Below, one piece after another: positions 45,782 through 54,267 of a stretch of DNA of 64,000 bases. Numbering within the stretch: the first letter of the stretch is position 1; each line of letters starts with the position of its first letter. This DNA is from Haloferax larsenii JCM 13917. Lineage in GTDB: Archaea; Halobacteriota; Halobacteria; Halobacteriales; Haloferacaceae. The position numbers were made by a program, and so were the translations under genes. A model generated the notes under the pieces. The model was not told the origin of the DNA. It saw nothing but the letters and a program-made list of their open reading frames with translations, and ran no database searches. The stretch lies in the NCBI RefSeq assembly GCF_000336955.1, contig NZ_AOLI01000014.1, positions 125,975 through 189,974 of the forward strand, written 5' to 3'.

Positions 45782-45920
45782 ACTACTACTTCACTTATCT
45801 CTGATATGTAAGTTCTCACCCCAATCGACCCGGTGAGCGCTCCCAACTCCGTGAGAATACCACTCATATTTCACTATACCATACAATTATCATCTGTGGC
45901 TCGGAATTGACACGGTGACT

Positions 45921-47297
45921 ATGGAACACGGGACGAGAGAGTCGCCGAGCATCCGTGTCCTCTACGTCGACGACGACGACGGGTTGCTGACGTTGACGAA
46001 ACGGTTTCTCGAAAGCCAGCGTGACCGCCTCGAAATAGAGACGACGCAGTCTCCCAAGCGGGCGCTCCAGATGCTCGACGAACGCGAGTTCGACGTTCTC
46101 GTCTCGGACTTCCAGATGCCCGAACTGTCGGGGCTCGAACTCCTCGAAACGGTCCGCCGAGAGCGCGGGTCGTCGATTCCGGTCGTCATCTTCACCGGTC
46201 GAAGTCGCGAGGAAGTCGCTATCGAGGCGCTCAACCTCGGTGCGGACAGGTACATCCAGAAGGGCGGGGACCCGTCGACGCAGTACGGCGTGTTGCTACA
46301 GACGATAGAACAACTGGCGAGCCACCGCCAGGCACGGCAGCGACTCCGCAAGCGAGAAGCACATCTCGAAATCACGCTCGATTCTATCGCAGAAGCTGTC
46401 GTCGCCACCGACGCGTCCGGCGAGATTCAGAAGATGAACCGCACTGCAGAGGAGTTGACCGGCTGGAATACCGCTGATGCCGTCGGAAAGCATCTTCGAG
46501 ACGTGTTCCACTTCGTCGACGACGAGACCGGGGACCCTCTCACACCGTCGGCTGAGGTTCTCGAACACGGTTCCTCGGTCGAACTCGAAGATACGACGAA
46601 ACTCGTCGTCGACGGCGGCGAGACACGGTACATCGACGGGAGTGTGTCGCCGATTTTGACAGACGACGGGACGATTGAGGGCCTCGTTGCCGTGTTGAGA
46701 GACGCCACGGACGACGTACTCGAACGGGAGCGCCGCGAGCGCCAACAGGATGCTCTCATCGAGATGGCGACCAGCGATGCGGTTCTCATGGGGTCGTTCG
46801 ACGAAGCGGTTCGGCACATCACCGAGACAGTGGCCGAAACGCTCGACATCGACAGGGCGAGTATTTGGCTCGCCGACGAGTCCGGCACGACGCTGTTCTG
46901 CGAAGACCGCTACGACCGGAGAGATGAGACACACACCGCTGGCGACCAAATCTCCGCAGACGACTATCCGGCGTACTTCGAAGCCCTCGAATCGAATCGC
47001 TCGATTTCGGTTGTCGACGCTCGGACCAACCCACTGACCAGTGAACTCCGCGACGATTATCTCGCACCGAACGCAGTGACCTCGATGCTGGATGCGACAC
47101 TACGGTCCGGTGGAACCATCGCCGGCGTCGTCTGTACCGAACACGTCGGCGACCCCCGAGACTGGCGGGCCGACGAGATAACCTTCGCCGCAGAGGTCGC
47201 CGACACTGTCGTCATCACACTGTTGCAAGCAAGCGGCGTCGACCGTCGAGACAAAAATTCTACAGTTGACCGCGAACCACTCACAGACGAGTCGTGA
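45921..47297 (+). CDS. Receiver-PAS-GAF protein without output domain
   Basis: A 458-residue protein. The receiver domain (about 10-135) has the acidic cluster VDDDD, the phosphoacceptor D63 in LVSDFQMP, Thr in IFTGRS and Lys in RYIQKGGD. A PAS domain follows (about 155-280; DSIAEAVVATDASGEIQKMN), then a GAF domain (about 295-445). There is no kinase or DNA-binding domain, so it must signal by interaction, probably with one of the histidine kinases. The ATG at 45921 is used; GTG at 45915 would add two residues. A T-rich tract follows its stop. Confidence 0.88.
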   Translation: MEHGTRESPSIRVLYVDDDDGLLTLTKRFLESQRDRLEIETTQSPKRALQMLDEREFDVLVSDFQMPELSGLELLETVRRERGSSIPVVIFTGRSREEVAIEALNLGADRYIQKGGDPSTQYGVLLQTIEQLASHRQARQRLRKREAHLEITLDSIAEAVVATDASGEIQKMNRTAEELTGWNTADAVGKHLRDVFHFVDDETGDPLTPSAEVLEHGSSVELEDTTKLVVDGGETRYIDGSVSPILTDDGTIEGLVAVLRDATDDVLERERRERQQDALIEMATSDAVLMGSFDEAVRHITETVAETLDIDRASIWLADESGTTLFCEDRYDRRDETHTAGDQISADDYPAYFEALESNRSISVVDARTNPLTSELRDDYLAPNAVTSMLDATLRSGGTIAGVVCTEHVGDPRDWRADEITFAAEVADTVVITLLQASGVDRRDKNSTVDREPLTDES

Positions 47298-47330
47298 ACG
47301 TGCATTTTTAGTGACATTCCTTCGAACCGG

Positions 47331-47344
47331 CTCTTTTATTTTTC
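47331..47344 (+). terminator. T-rich tract after receiver-PAS-GAF gene
   Basis: GCTCTTTTATTTTT, preceded by another T5 run at 47306-47310, lies within 50 bp of the stop. It is a plausible archaeal intrinsic terminator. Confidence 0.5.
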
Positions 47345-47502
47345 AGACGGGAGCTATCTGGTCGTTCATCGAGGAAGGATATTCCGAAGATAATCCGACT
47401 CGAATACTGCCATAAGTGTACGGTCACACTATTTTTCGGGAGGGCAACCATCTGACGGCCTCACCGTGAAACCTAAAATGGGGGGGAAGCGAACCGTAGT
47501 GT

Positions 47503-47946
47503 ATGTCGAACAGCAGCCGATTCGTCGTCGCGACGCACGTGCTCACGAACCTCGCCGTGCGGAGCGACGAACGGCTGTCCTCTGACCGTCTCGCGTGGAG
47601 CGTCAATACGAATCCCGTCGTCATTCGACAGCTTCTCTGTTCACTTCGAGAGGCCGAACTCGTCGATTCGAAGCGCGGTCCGACCGGCGGATTCACACTC
47701 GCACGCGACCCCGAGGGCATCACGCTCCGGGATATCTACGAGGCGGTCGAGGACCCAGAGCCGTTCTGCTTCCACGCAAACGAACCGAACGACGAGTGCA
47801 CGGTTGGAGAGTACATCCAGCCCGTTCTCGGCGAACTACTCGAACCCGCAGTCCAGTCGATGTTAGACGAACTCGACGCGGTGTCTATCGCCGACGTTCA
47901 CGAGACTATTTTCGACGTCGCCGAGGACGATTCTCTCGAAGCCTGA
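47503..47946 (+). CDS. Rrf2 family transcriptional regulator
   Basis: A 147-residue winged-helix protein with the Rrf2 pattern: helix-turn-helix RLAWSVNTNPVVIRQLLCSLREAELV, wing GPTGGFTLARDPEGITLRDIYEAVED and a Cys-containing loop (PFCFHANEPNDECTV). Rrf2 members such as IscR or NsrR often bind an Fe-S cluster via three Cys; here only two Cys occur in that loop (plus LLC in the HTH), so a cluster is doubtful. The promoter contains ACCTAAAATG about 30 bp upstream. It is convergent with an HxlR regulator. Confidence 0.87.
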   Translation: MSNSSRFVVATHVLTNLAVRSDERLSSDRLAWSVNTNPVVIRQLLCSLREAELVDSKRGPTGGFTLARDPEGITLRDIYEAVEDPEPFCFHANEPNDECTVGEYIQPVLGELLEPAVQSMLDELDAVSIADVHETIFDVAEDDSLEA

Positions 47947-47973
47947 GAAATCGGGTATTACGCTCAAAACCGC

Positions 47974-48345
47974 CTACGCGGACGTCTCTGCCGCCTCGAC
48001 CTCGACTGCTGGTTGGTCGCTTTCTCCGTCGAGCCACTCGCTCGCCCACTCTTCGATTTCGTCGAAGACCGGACAAAGCGACTGTCCCTTGTCCGTCAGC
48101 GAGTAGTAGGTCGCCACGGGAGCGTCTTCTTCGAGTCGGCGGTCCACGAAGCCCGTCTCTTGGAGGTCGTCGAGGACGCGAGAGAGCGTCCGTGAACTCG
48201 CTCCAGTCGAGCGCTTGAGTTCGTTGAATCGCTTTTCGCCCTCTTGGAGGTCGTGAAGGACGATGAGTCGCCACTGCGACCCGATTTGCTGGATAGAGTT
48301 GATAATCGGACAGGCGGCTTCGTTGAGTTCCGTGTTGGAGGCCAT
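47974..48345 (-). CDS. HxlR family transcriptional regulator
   Basis: A 123-residue winged-helix protein with the HxlR signature CPIINSIQQIGSQWRLIVLHDLQEGEKRF, then ELKRSTGASSRTLSRVLDDLQETGFV and YSLTDKGQSLCPVFDEIEEW. The Cys in EAACPI, conserved in redox-sensing HxlR/YodB types, is present. The ATG at 48345 is used; the frame is open to 48387. A 26-bp inverted repeat (48360-48385) sits 15 bp upstream of the start, consistent with autorepression and control of the divergent gene at 48488. Confidence 0.9.
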   Translation of the reverse strand: MASNTELNEAACPIINSIQQIGSQWRLIVLHDLQEGEKRFNELKRSTGASSRTLSRVLDDLQETGFVDRRLEEDAPVATYYSLTDKGQSLCPVFDEIEEWASEWLDGESDQPAVEVEAAETSA

Positions 48346-48359
48346 ACCCCATTGGTTGT

Positions 48360-48385
48360 GACCGACCACCTTTAGTAGTTCGGTC
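48360..48385. promoter_or_regulatory. Inverted repeat upstream of HxlR gene
   Basis: GACCGACC and GTTCGGTC, separated by 10 bp, form an inverted repeat (7 of 8 positions pair) in the divergent promoter region of the HxlR regulator. Its size and location fit an HxlR dimer operator. Confidence 0.55.
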
Positions 48386-48487
48386 AAGAACCAGGTTTCA
48401 TAATGTTATCTGTCACGTCAGCAGGTTCGCGTCAGTTTCGACGGTGACTGCCGAAGCCGTTGTCTCGTTTGGGACCGTAGACACCGC

Positions 48488-48901
48488 ATGGCGGAGCGAC
48501 CAACGTTTTCGACGACAGTCGTCGGTTCGAGCGAATCGGCCGGGACAGGTGTGTTCGATTTCGAGACGTCGGTGCTTCTTCGTCGCAGTAAACGTCTCCA
48601 CCTCTGGGTCTACGACCAGCATTTCGTCAGCGACGCCGACGGCTGCGTTCAAACCGGACAGTACCTCCTCGTGACGACGCCCTCGTCTGGAATCGTCGCC
48701 CTCGTGACGAACGCCGCAGCGTCGGATGCCCCGAAACCGAGGACACGCGTGAAAGTCGAATATCGCTACTCGTGGGACGCTGCTGGCGTTTCGACGGAGC
48801 GAACCGTCGATTACTGGTCGAAGGAGTCTATCGAAAGTCGAAGGGCGGTCTCGCTTGACGACGACGCCACTGTCGAGTACATCCGGCCGACGAAGAAATA
48901 G
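48488..48901 (+). CDS. Hypothetical protein, divergent from HxlR
   Basis: A 137-residue soluble protein of alternating beta-like segments (SVLLRRSKRLHLWVYDQHFVS, QYLLVTTPSSGIVALVT, TRVKVEYRYSWDAAG) with no membrane helix or recognised domain. Length and codon use look genuine. Being divergent from the HxlR gene across an inverted repeat, it is the most likely target of that regulator. Function unknown. Confidence 0.68.
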   Translation: MAERPTFSTTVVGSSESAGTGVFDFETSVLLRRSKRLHLWVYDQHFVSDADGCVQTGQYLLVTTPSSGIVALVTNAAASDAPKPRTRVKVEYRYSWDAAGVSTERTVDYWSKESIESRRAVSLDDDATVEYIRPTKK

Positions 48902-48958
48902 CGACCCCAGTCACATTCGAGCGGGAAGCGACGACTCGTCCGAGCCATGGCCACCGCG

Positions 48959-49315
48959 TCAGGCGAGCAGTTTCGAGATGAGAAGGAAGATGCGTTTCAG
49001 GTTCTCGGAGAGTCGCGACTGGCCTTCTGAGTGGAGGACGACGTCGTCTTCGAGCGCGTGAATCTCCAGCGTCCTACCGCGGTCGCTGAGGTCCTTCAGT
49101 TCGAAGCCACGGATGGATTCGAACGGGATGATGAGATACCGAAACTCTTCGTCGCGGATGTCGGCGTTACACTGGTCTCCGTAGACGTGGAGACTCTTCT
49201 GTGTGACGGCGACTTCGTAGCCAATGTAGCTCATTCCGGCAATTTCGGCACCCGCACGGCTACCCTTGACTTTCGCCTTGAGTTGTGAGGAATCGAGAAG
49301 GACTCCGTCTACCAT
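48959..49315 (-). CDS. Hypothetical protein with PH-like character
   Basis: A 118-residue protein. The middle (YEVAVTQKSLHVYGDQCN, EFRYLIIPFESIRGFEL, RTLEIHALEDDVVLHSE) resembles bacterial PH-like or lipid-associated beta domains, with a C-terminal amphipathic helix (RLSENLKRIFLLISKLL). A TATA-like ACATATAGG lies about 30 bp upstream of the ATG. It is divergent from the membrane histidine kinase. No confident family assignment. Confidence 0.68.
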   Translation of the reverse strand: MVDGVLLDSSQLKAKVKGSRAGAEIAGMSYIGYEVAVTQKSLHVYGDQCNADIRDEEFRYLIIPFESIRGFELKDLSDRGRTLEIHALEDDVVLHSEGQSRLSENLKRIFLLISKLLA

Positions 49316-49434
49316 ATTCGGCGATTGGTGTTCTTACCCCTATATGTTCGTCTCTAGTTCTCGAAATTGATTCCCTCAGCCCGTATATCGGCCGGTATGG
49401 TTTTAAGTGAGAATCACCTCAGAACGGCCAGTAG

Positions 49435-50541
49435 ATGCATCGATTCGGCCCATGGGAGCGGCTTGCTGGGACGCTTCTCATCTGCCTGGTGTTCGCGCTC
49501 GGGCAGATGCTTCTCTTCCCAGTCACGTCGCTCAACGTGACGTTACAAACCGTCACCGAGTTTCTGTTTTTGCTGTTCGTCTTTGGACTGCTGGTCGTCC
49601 TCGGCGGCGTCCAGCAACCGAACCGAATCAAGAACTCCTTCGGTATCGGGCTGACCTTACTCGCGCTCCACGGCGTGACGAACGTCCTCGACCAGTTCAT
49701 CTCTCATCCGCCAGAGCTCATCCTCCTCGGAAAGCAGATACCGATGCTCGTGGGGGGCATCACCGTACTCGCGGGGGTCGTACAATGGTCGCAGTTCCGT
49801 GACCAGCGCGAGAAACACTACGAAGAGCGAGGCGAGCGCCTCGTCGAACAGAACGAGCGCCTCGAAACGTTCACGTCCGTCGTCTCTCACGACCTCAGAA
49901 ACCCGATGACTATCGCCCGTGGCCGGGTCGAACTCGCCCGCGAGACCGGCGACGTCGAACATCTCGAACCCGCGACAGATGCACTCGACCGCATGGACGA
50001 GATAATCGACGACGTGCTCTCGTTGGCGCGTCTCGGACCCGACGCTATCGAACCGTCCGAAGTGGCGCTCGACGCCGTGGTCTCGCAAGCCTGGTCGAGC
50101 GTCGGAACCAAAGACGCCACGCTTCACACACCAGCGACACGGTCGACAATCGTCGCCGACGGTCGGTTCCTCCAGGAGGCCTTCGAGAACCTCTTTCGCA
50201 ACGCAATCGAGCATGCGGGGGCGGACGCGACTATCAGGGTCGGGCTACTCGACATGGGATTCTTCGTCGAAGACGACGGCCCGGGTATCCCCGAGTCGAA
50301 GCGTGCAGACGTCTTCTCGCCGGGAGAGTCGTCCACTGGGGGGACGGGACTGGGGTTAGCACTGGTCGACGAAATCGCCGGTGGCCACGGGTGGGACCTC
50401 AGAGTCACGGAAGGCGAGACCGGCGGCGCACGATTCGAATTTTACGGGGTCAACGTCTCTGCGACGGACCCATCTATCGAACGGACGGGGACAGGAGACA
50501 CGTCTGCGACGGAACCGACGAAGCCCGACGTCGCCGATTGA
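49435..50541 (+). CDS. Membrane sensor histidine kinase
   Basis: A 368-residue kinase with about four N-terminal membrane segments (residues 10-117), a short coiled region (EKHYEERGERLVEQNERLE), HisKA with H152 in VVSHDLRNPMTIARG and a HATPase domain with FENLFRNAIEHAG, DDGPGIPES and GGTGLGLALV. All catalytic boxes are present. It has no extracellular sensor domain, so it may sense within the membrane. Its 3' end abuts a 20-bp tandem-repeat array that leads into the convergent DICT-domain gene. Confidence 0.92.
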   Translation: MHRFGPWERLAGTLLICLVFALGQMLLFPVTSLNVTLQTVTEFLFLLFVFGLLVVLGGVQQPNRIKNSFGIGLTLLALHGVTNVLDQFISHPPELILLGKQIPMLVGGITVLAGVVQWSQFRDQREKHYEERGERLVEQNERLETFTSVVSHDLRNPMTIARGRVELARETGDVEHLEPATDALDRMDEIIDDVLSLARLGPDAIEPSEVALDAVVSQAWSSVGTKDATLHTPATRSTIVADGRFLQEAFENLFRNAIEHAGADATIRVGLLDMGFFVEDDGPGIPESKRADVFSPGESSTGGTGLGLALVDEIAGGHGWDLRVTEGETGGARFEFYGVNVSATDPSIERTGTGDTSATEPTKPDVAD

Positions 50542-50640
50542 CGACTCGCGCCAAGTGCTGACGGCTTACGCTAGATACTGACGGCTTACGCTAGATACTG
50601 ACAGCTCACGCTAAATACCGACAACTTACGCCAGATGCCG
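50541..50640. repeat. Five tandem 20-bp repeats
   Basis: Consecutive 20-bp units begin at 50541, 50561, 50581, 50601 and 50621. The second and third are identical (ACGGCTTACGCTAGATACTG) and the others have diverged. The array starts at the last base of the histidine kinase stop and runs into the final codons of the convergent DICT gene. Confidence 0.85.
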
Positions 50641-51390
50641 TGGAAACGGGAGCGGCCTCCGGCGACCAGTGCCGTCGGATTCGATACTCGCGTACGTCGT
50701 CTGGAGGTAGTTGACGAGGTAGTCGACGGTCGATGGGTCGTACGTCCAAAACCCCGTGAATCCAGCTTCGTGGGGGCGTTCTTCGGCGACGAGCGCGCAC
50801 TTGTAGTCGTTGATGCCGTTGCCGTCGTAGACGACGAACCAGGAATTGCGAATTTCCTCTGTGCGAGCGAGGTGCAACTGGAACGAGTCCGCCTGTGGGA
50901 CGCGTTCTGACGGATAGACGTAGGCGTGAACCGATAAGTCGCCGCGGTCCCCAAGCCGTTCGTACGCCGTCTGTTGAGGTCGGAGGTTGTCGCCGGTCTG
51001 GAAGCCACTGTAGAGGTGTCCGGCACCGACACGCCACGCTCTGTCTTCTATCTCGCGCGTCGCAGCGAGCATCTTGTCGCGGTCGTACGAGGTAAACAGT
51101 GTCTCGTCGAGGTGGTCCAACACAGGAGCGTACTGCTGGCGCTCGAATCCCGGTTCGACCTGCTCGGGTGGGTCGAGGAGGTCGTCGACAGCCACCGCCG
51201 TGTGGAACGTATCGTCCGTACTGAGCACGGCGTAGTTCGATGGACCGTGCGGCGAGCACGCGGACGTAACCGAAATGTTGCGGTCCGAAAAGTGTGCAGC
51301 GAGTCGGTCGGTGACGTCACCAACCGGGTTAAACACCGTCAACGTCTTTTCTGACGCGACGACACCGTCGATAAGGTCACCGAGCGACAT
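50626..51390 (-). CDS. DICT sensory domain-containing protein
   Basis: This 254-residue protein begins SLGDLIDGVVASEKTLTVFNP, a DICT-domain start, and continues with YAVLSTDDTFHTAVAVDDLL and WFVVYDGNGINDYKCALVAEER. DICT (diguanylate cyclase and two-component) domains are predicted sensory modules of haloarchaea and cyanobacteria, often encoded beside kinases. It is convergent with the membrane kinase, and its C-terminal codons overlap the tandem repeat array; loss or gain of a repeat could alter its terminus. An AATAAAATG element lies about 35 bp upstream of its ATG. Confidence 0.82.
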   Translation of the reverse strand: MSLGDLIDGVVASEKTLTVFNPVGDVTDRLAAHFSDRNISVTSACSPHGPSNYAVLSTDDTFHTAVAVDDLLDPPEQVEPGFERQQYAPVLDHLDETLFTSYDRDKMLAATREIEDRAWRVGAGHLYSGFQTGDNLRPQQTAYERLGDRGDLSVHAYVYPSERVPQADSFQLHLARTEEIRNSWFVVYDGNGINDYKCALVAEERPHEAGFTGFWTYDPSTVDYLVNYLQTTYASIESDGTGRRRPLPFPRHLA

Positions 51391-51556
51391 CGATGGGAGA
51401 TAGCAATAGCACTGAGCATTTTATTCTTTGTATTAGGACAGACACGCCGAGACGATAGTCAGATATTCGAAACAAAACCACTCGCTGTCGAGTAGGAAGT
51501 GCGTTATCTGGTGACACGGCTTCCTAACTATGGGTCAGTGAGTCGTACGTTTGTGT

Positions 51557-51781
51557 ATGATTTCCGAGCGTACCCATCTGAATGCGGAAGTGTCCGAGGG
51601 TGACGAGGGAATCGCCGATTGGTTCGCACACGAAGCGCCCGGTATCGTCGCCGGGCTCGAAGCGTCACAGTCCATCGGGCCAGTGACGGCAGCGACGGCG
51701 TGGGAACTCATCGCTGCTGGTAAACCGGTCGCAGCAGTCGAACTCGTCCTCGGCGAAGTCGACGAGTCGTGGCGACACTGA
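51557..51781 (+). CDS. Small acidic protein, unknown
   Basis: A 74-residue soluble acidic protein (MISERTHLNAEVSEGDEGIA and on) with two predicted helices (IADWFAHEAPGIVAGLEA and TAATAWELIAAGKPVAAVELVLGEV). No cysteines or known domain. The ATG at 51557 is used; the frame opens at a TTG six bases earlier. It is convergent, 5 bp apart, with the winged-helix gene. Function unknown. Confidence 0.62.
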   Translation: MISERTHLNAEVSEGDEGIADWFAHEAPGIVAGLEASQSIGPVTAATAWELIAAGKPVAAVELVLGEVDESWRH

Positions 51782-51786
51782 ACTGA

Positions 51787-52341
51787 CTACTCCCTGGAGG
51801 ACGTGTCGCGAACGTAGAGTTCGACCAGCGCGTCGAGGAGGTGCGGCGCGAGTTGGAATCGAACGTCCACGTTGTTCGTACTCCGGTCGTACGAGAGGTG
51901 TTGCACGTCGAGCGAGGCGAGCAACGTTCGCATGGCGTCGACGACGTAGTCACTCGCACCTGCTTCGACACGGAGCGATTCGCCGATGTGAATCGAGAGT
52001 CCGTCGACGACGGTCTCGTAGCACGTCTTGCTCGGGGACTCGACGCGCTGGGTTCGTTTGACGAGGCCGAGCGACGACAGCGTTTCGAGGCGACGGTAAA
52101 TCGTCGACTCCGAGACGTCACAGTTCTCTGCGAGCTCCTCGGCCGTCATCGGCGAGCGTTTGCACGCCCTGAGGACGTCTCGCGAGACATCGTCTCCGAG
52201 CGCGTCGAGGAGGTCTTCGTCGGCGTTCTGTGGAACCGTCGTAGCCGCCTCTTCTGACACGGCGTCCGATTCGTCGGTTAGTGGACCGTCTAGTTCGTCG
52301 GACGACGAGAGAACGTCGTCGACGAGGTCCCGCCTGGTCAT
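51787..52341 (-). CDS. Winged-helix (ArsR-like) transcriptional regulator
   Basis: A 184-residue protein. An acidic N-terminal tail (about 1-40) is followed by a winged helix (about 42-105; LGDDVSRDVLRACKRSPMTAEELAENCDVSESTIYRRLETLSSLG is the core). The C-terminal half (YETVVDGLSIHIG ... DVRFQLAPHLLDALVELYV) is haloarchaea-specific. It lies 108 bp from the 3' end of glmS on the same strand. It may regulate local glycan genes, but no operator was recognised. Confidence 0.85.
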   Translation of the reverse strand: MTRRDLVDDVLSSSDELDGPLTDESDAVSEEAATTVPQNADEDLLDALGDDVSRDVLRACKRSPMTAEELAENCDVSESTIYRRLETLSSLGLVKRTQRVESPSKTCYETVVDGLSIHIGESLRVEAGASDYVVDAMRTLLASLDVQHLSYDRSTNNVDVRFQLAPHLLDALVELYVRDTSSRE

Positions 52342-52449
52342 TGAGACCTAGTAACGTGTGCGAAGGTTATGTAATGCGGTGGTGAATTTCGGACAGAAAC
52401 TGGTATGCTAAGAGAGTGAGGTGTGGGGAGGACCGGGCGTTCTACGCCC

Positions 52450-54267
52450 TCACTCCACCGTGACGCACTTTGCGAGGTTTCGAGGTTTGTCGATAGGACG
52501 GTCGAGTAACTTCGCCGCGTGGTACGCGACGAGCTGCAGTTGGACGTTCGCGAGAACACCCGCCACGTCGGGGTGCGTCTCGGGAATCGCGAGGACGTGG
52601 TCGGCGAACTCGGATATCTCGCCGTCGGTATCGCCCGTGATGGCGACGACGGGCGCACCGCGCGCCTGCACTTCCTTGACGTTGCTCAGCGTCGCCTCGT
52701 CTTCCTCGCCGGTGAAGATAGCGAACACGGGCGTCAGTGGTGTGACGAGCGCGAGCGGCCCGTGTTTCAACTCAGACGCGGCGAACCCCTCGGCGTGTTC
52801 GTAGGATATCTCCTTGAACTTCAGCGCACCTTCGAGTGCGACGGGGTGGGCGATGCCACGCCCGATGAAGAAGTACGCGTCGCTGTCTTGGTATTCGGCC
52901 GCGATTGCCGATGCTGTAGCGGTGTCGAGAACCTCTTGGACGTCCCCCGGGAGCCGTGAGAGAGCATCGACGATGTCGTGTGCGTCACCAGATTTCGACC
53001 CAGTCACGTCCTCGGCGAGACGCTCTGTGAGGAGCGTCAGTGCCGTCACCTGCGACGAGAACGTCTTGGTCGCGGCGACACCGATTTCCGGGCCGGCACG
53101 GATGAGTAACTCCGCGTCGCACTCGCGGGTAATCGACGACCCGACGACGTTGGTGACTGCGAGCGTTCGCGCGCCAGCAGCGCGGGCGCGCCTGACTGCG
53201 TCGAGCGTGTCGGCAGTTTCGCCGGACTGCGAAACGGCGACGACGAGCGTTCCGGGCGTCACTGGTGGGACAGTCACGGCGTACTCGCCAGCCATGAAGG
53301 GGAACGCTGGGATACCGCGTGCAGCCATGAGTGAAGCGGCGTACATCCCCGCGTGGTGCGAGGTACCCATCGCGACGAGGTGTATCTGCTCGACGTCGGC
53401 GAACGTCCCCGGCGGGAACGCTTCGAGTTCGACACCACCGTTGAGTGGGTTCAACCGGCCGTGAATCGTCCGTCGGAGCGCGCCGGGTTGCTCGTGAATC
53501 TCCTTGTACATGAAGTGTTCGTAGCCGCCCTTCGTCGCCGTTTCGGGGTCCCAATCGACTGTTTCGACCGAGCGCTCGACCGGGCGACCGGCCGCGTCGG
53601 TGATGCTGTACCCCTCGCGGGTCGTGACGACGTAGTCACCGTCGTGAAGGTAGACGACGCGGTCAGTGTACGGGATGAACGCCGGCACGTCGCTGGCGAG
53701 GAAGAACTCCCCGTCGCCGACGCCGAGAACTAACGGCGACCCCGAGCGCGTGGCGTAGATTACTTCGTCGTCGCCGATAATCGCCGCGATCGCGTACGTG
53801 CCAGAGAGTCTCCCGACGGCAGCGCGGAACGCTTCCTCCGGGGTCGCACCGTCGCGGAGGTTCGCTTCGATGAGGTGCGGAACGACCTCGGTGTCGGTCT
53901 CGCTCGCGAAGACGTGACCGTCCGCTTCGAGTTCGGTTCGGAGCGACTGGAAGTTCCCGATGATACCGTTGTGAACGACCGCGATTCGACCGGCCTCGTC
54001 GGTGTGGGGGTGAGCGTTCTCGTTTGTGACCCCGCCGTGAGTCGCCCAGCGAGTGTGGCCGATGCCGAACGTTCCATCGAGTGGGTTTTGCTCGACCGCA
54101 GTCGCGAGTTCCGAGACCTCGCCGACGCGCTTGGTCAGCGAGAGGCCGTTCGGCCCGTTGACGGCGATACCGGCCGAGTCGTAGCCGCGGTATTCGAGGC
54201 GTCGAAGGCCGGACATGAGCGGGTCGACAGAATCGGCAGTGCCGATGCAGGCGGTGATTCCGCACAT
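52450..54267 (-). CDS. glmS: Glutamine-fructose-6-phosphate transaminase (isomerising)
   Basis: A 605-residue bifunctional enzyme making glucosamine-6-phosphate. The N-terminal glutaminase starts MCGITACIG with nucleophile Cys2, and GIGHTRWATHG follows. Two SIS domains carry AMGTSHHAGMY, SQSGETADT and the C-terminal DKPRNLAKCVTVE. All motifs are intact. Its start overlaps by one base the stop of the GlmU-like gene upstream (ATGA arrangement), forming a glmU2-glmS operon that feeds UDP-GlcNAc synthesis with glmM at 45 kb. No GlmS ribozyme-like leader is expected in archaea and none was seen. Confidence 0.96.
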   Translation of the reverse strand: MCGITACIGTADSVDPLMSGLRRLEYRGYDSAGIAVNGPNGLSLTKRVGEVSELATAVEQNPLDGTFGIGHTRWATHGGVTNENAHPHTDEAGRIAVVHNGIIGNFQSLRTELEADGHVFASETDTEVVPHLIEANLRDGATPEEAFRAAVGRLSGTYAIAAIIGDDEVIYATRSGSPLVLGVGDGEFFLASDVPAFIPYTDRVVYLHDGDYVVTTREGYSITDAAGRPVERSVETVDWDPETATKGGYEHFMYKEIHEQPGALRRTIHGRLNPLNGGVELEAFPPGTFADVEQIHLVAMGTSHHAGMYAASLMAARGIPAFPFMAGEYAVTVPPVTPGTLVVAVSQSGETADTLDAVRRARAAGARTLAVTNVVGSSITRECDAELLIRAGPEIGVAATKTFSSQVTALTLLTERLAEDVTGSKSGDAHDIVDALSRLPGDVQEVLDTATASAIAAEYQDSDAYFFIGRGIAHPVALEGALKFKEISYEHAEGFAASELKHGPLALVTPLTPVFAIFTGEEDEATLSNVKEVQARGAPVVAITGDTDGEISEFADHVLAIPETHPDVAGVLANVQLQLVAYHAAKLLDRPIDKPRNLAKCVTVE

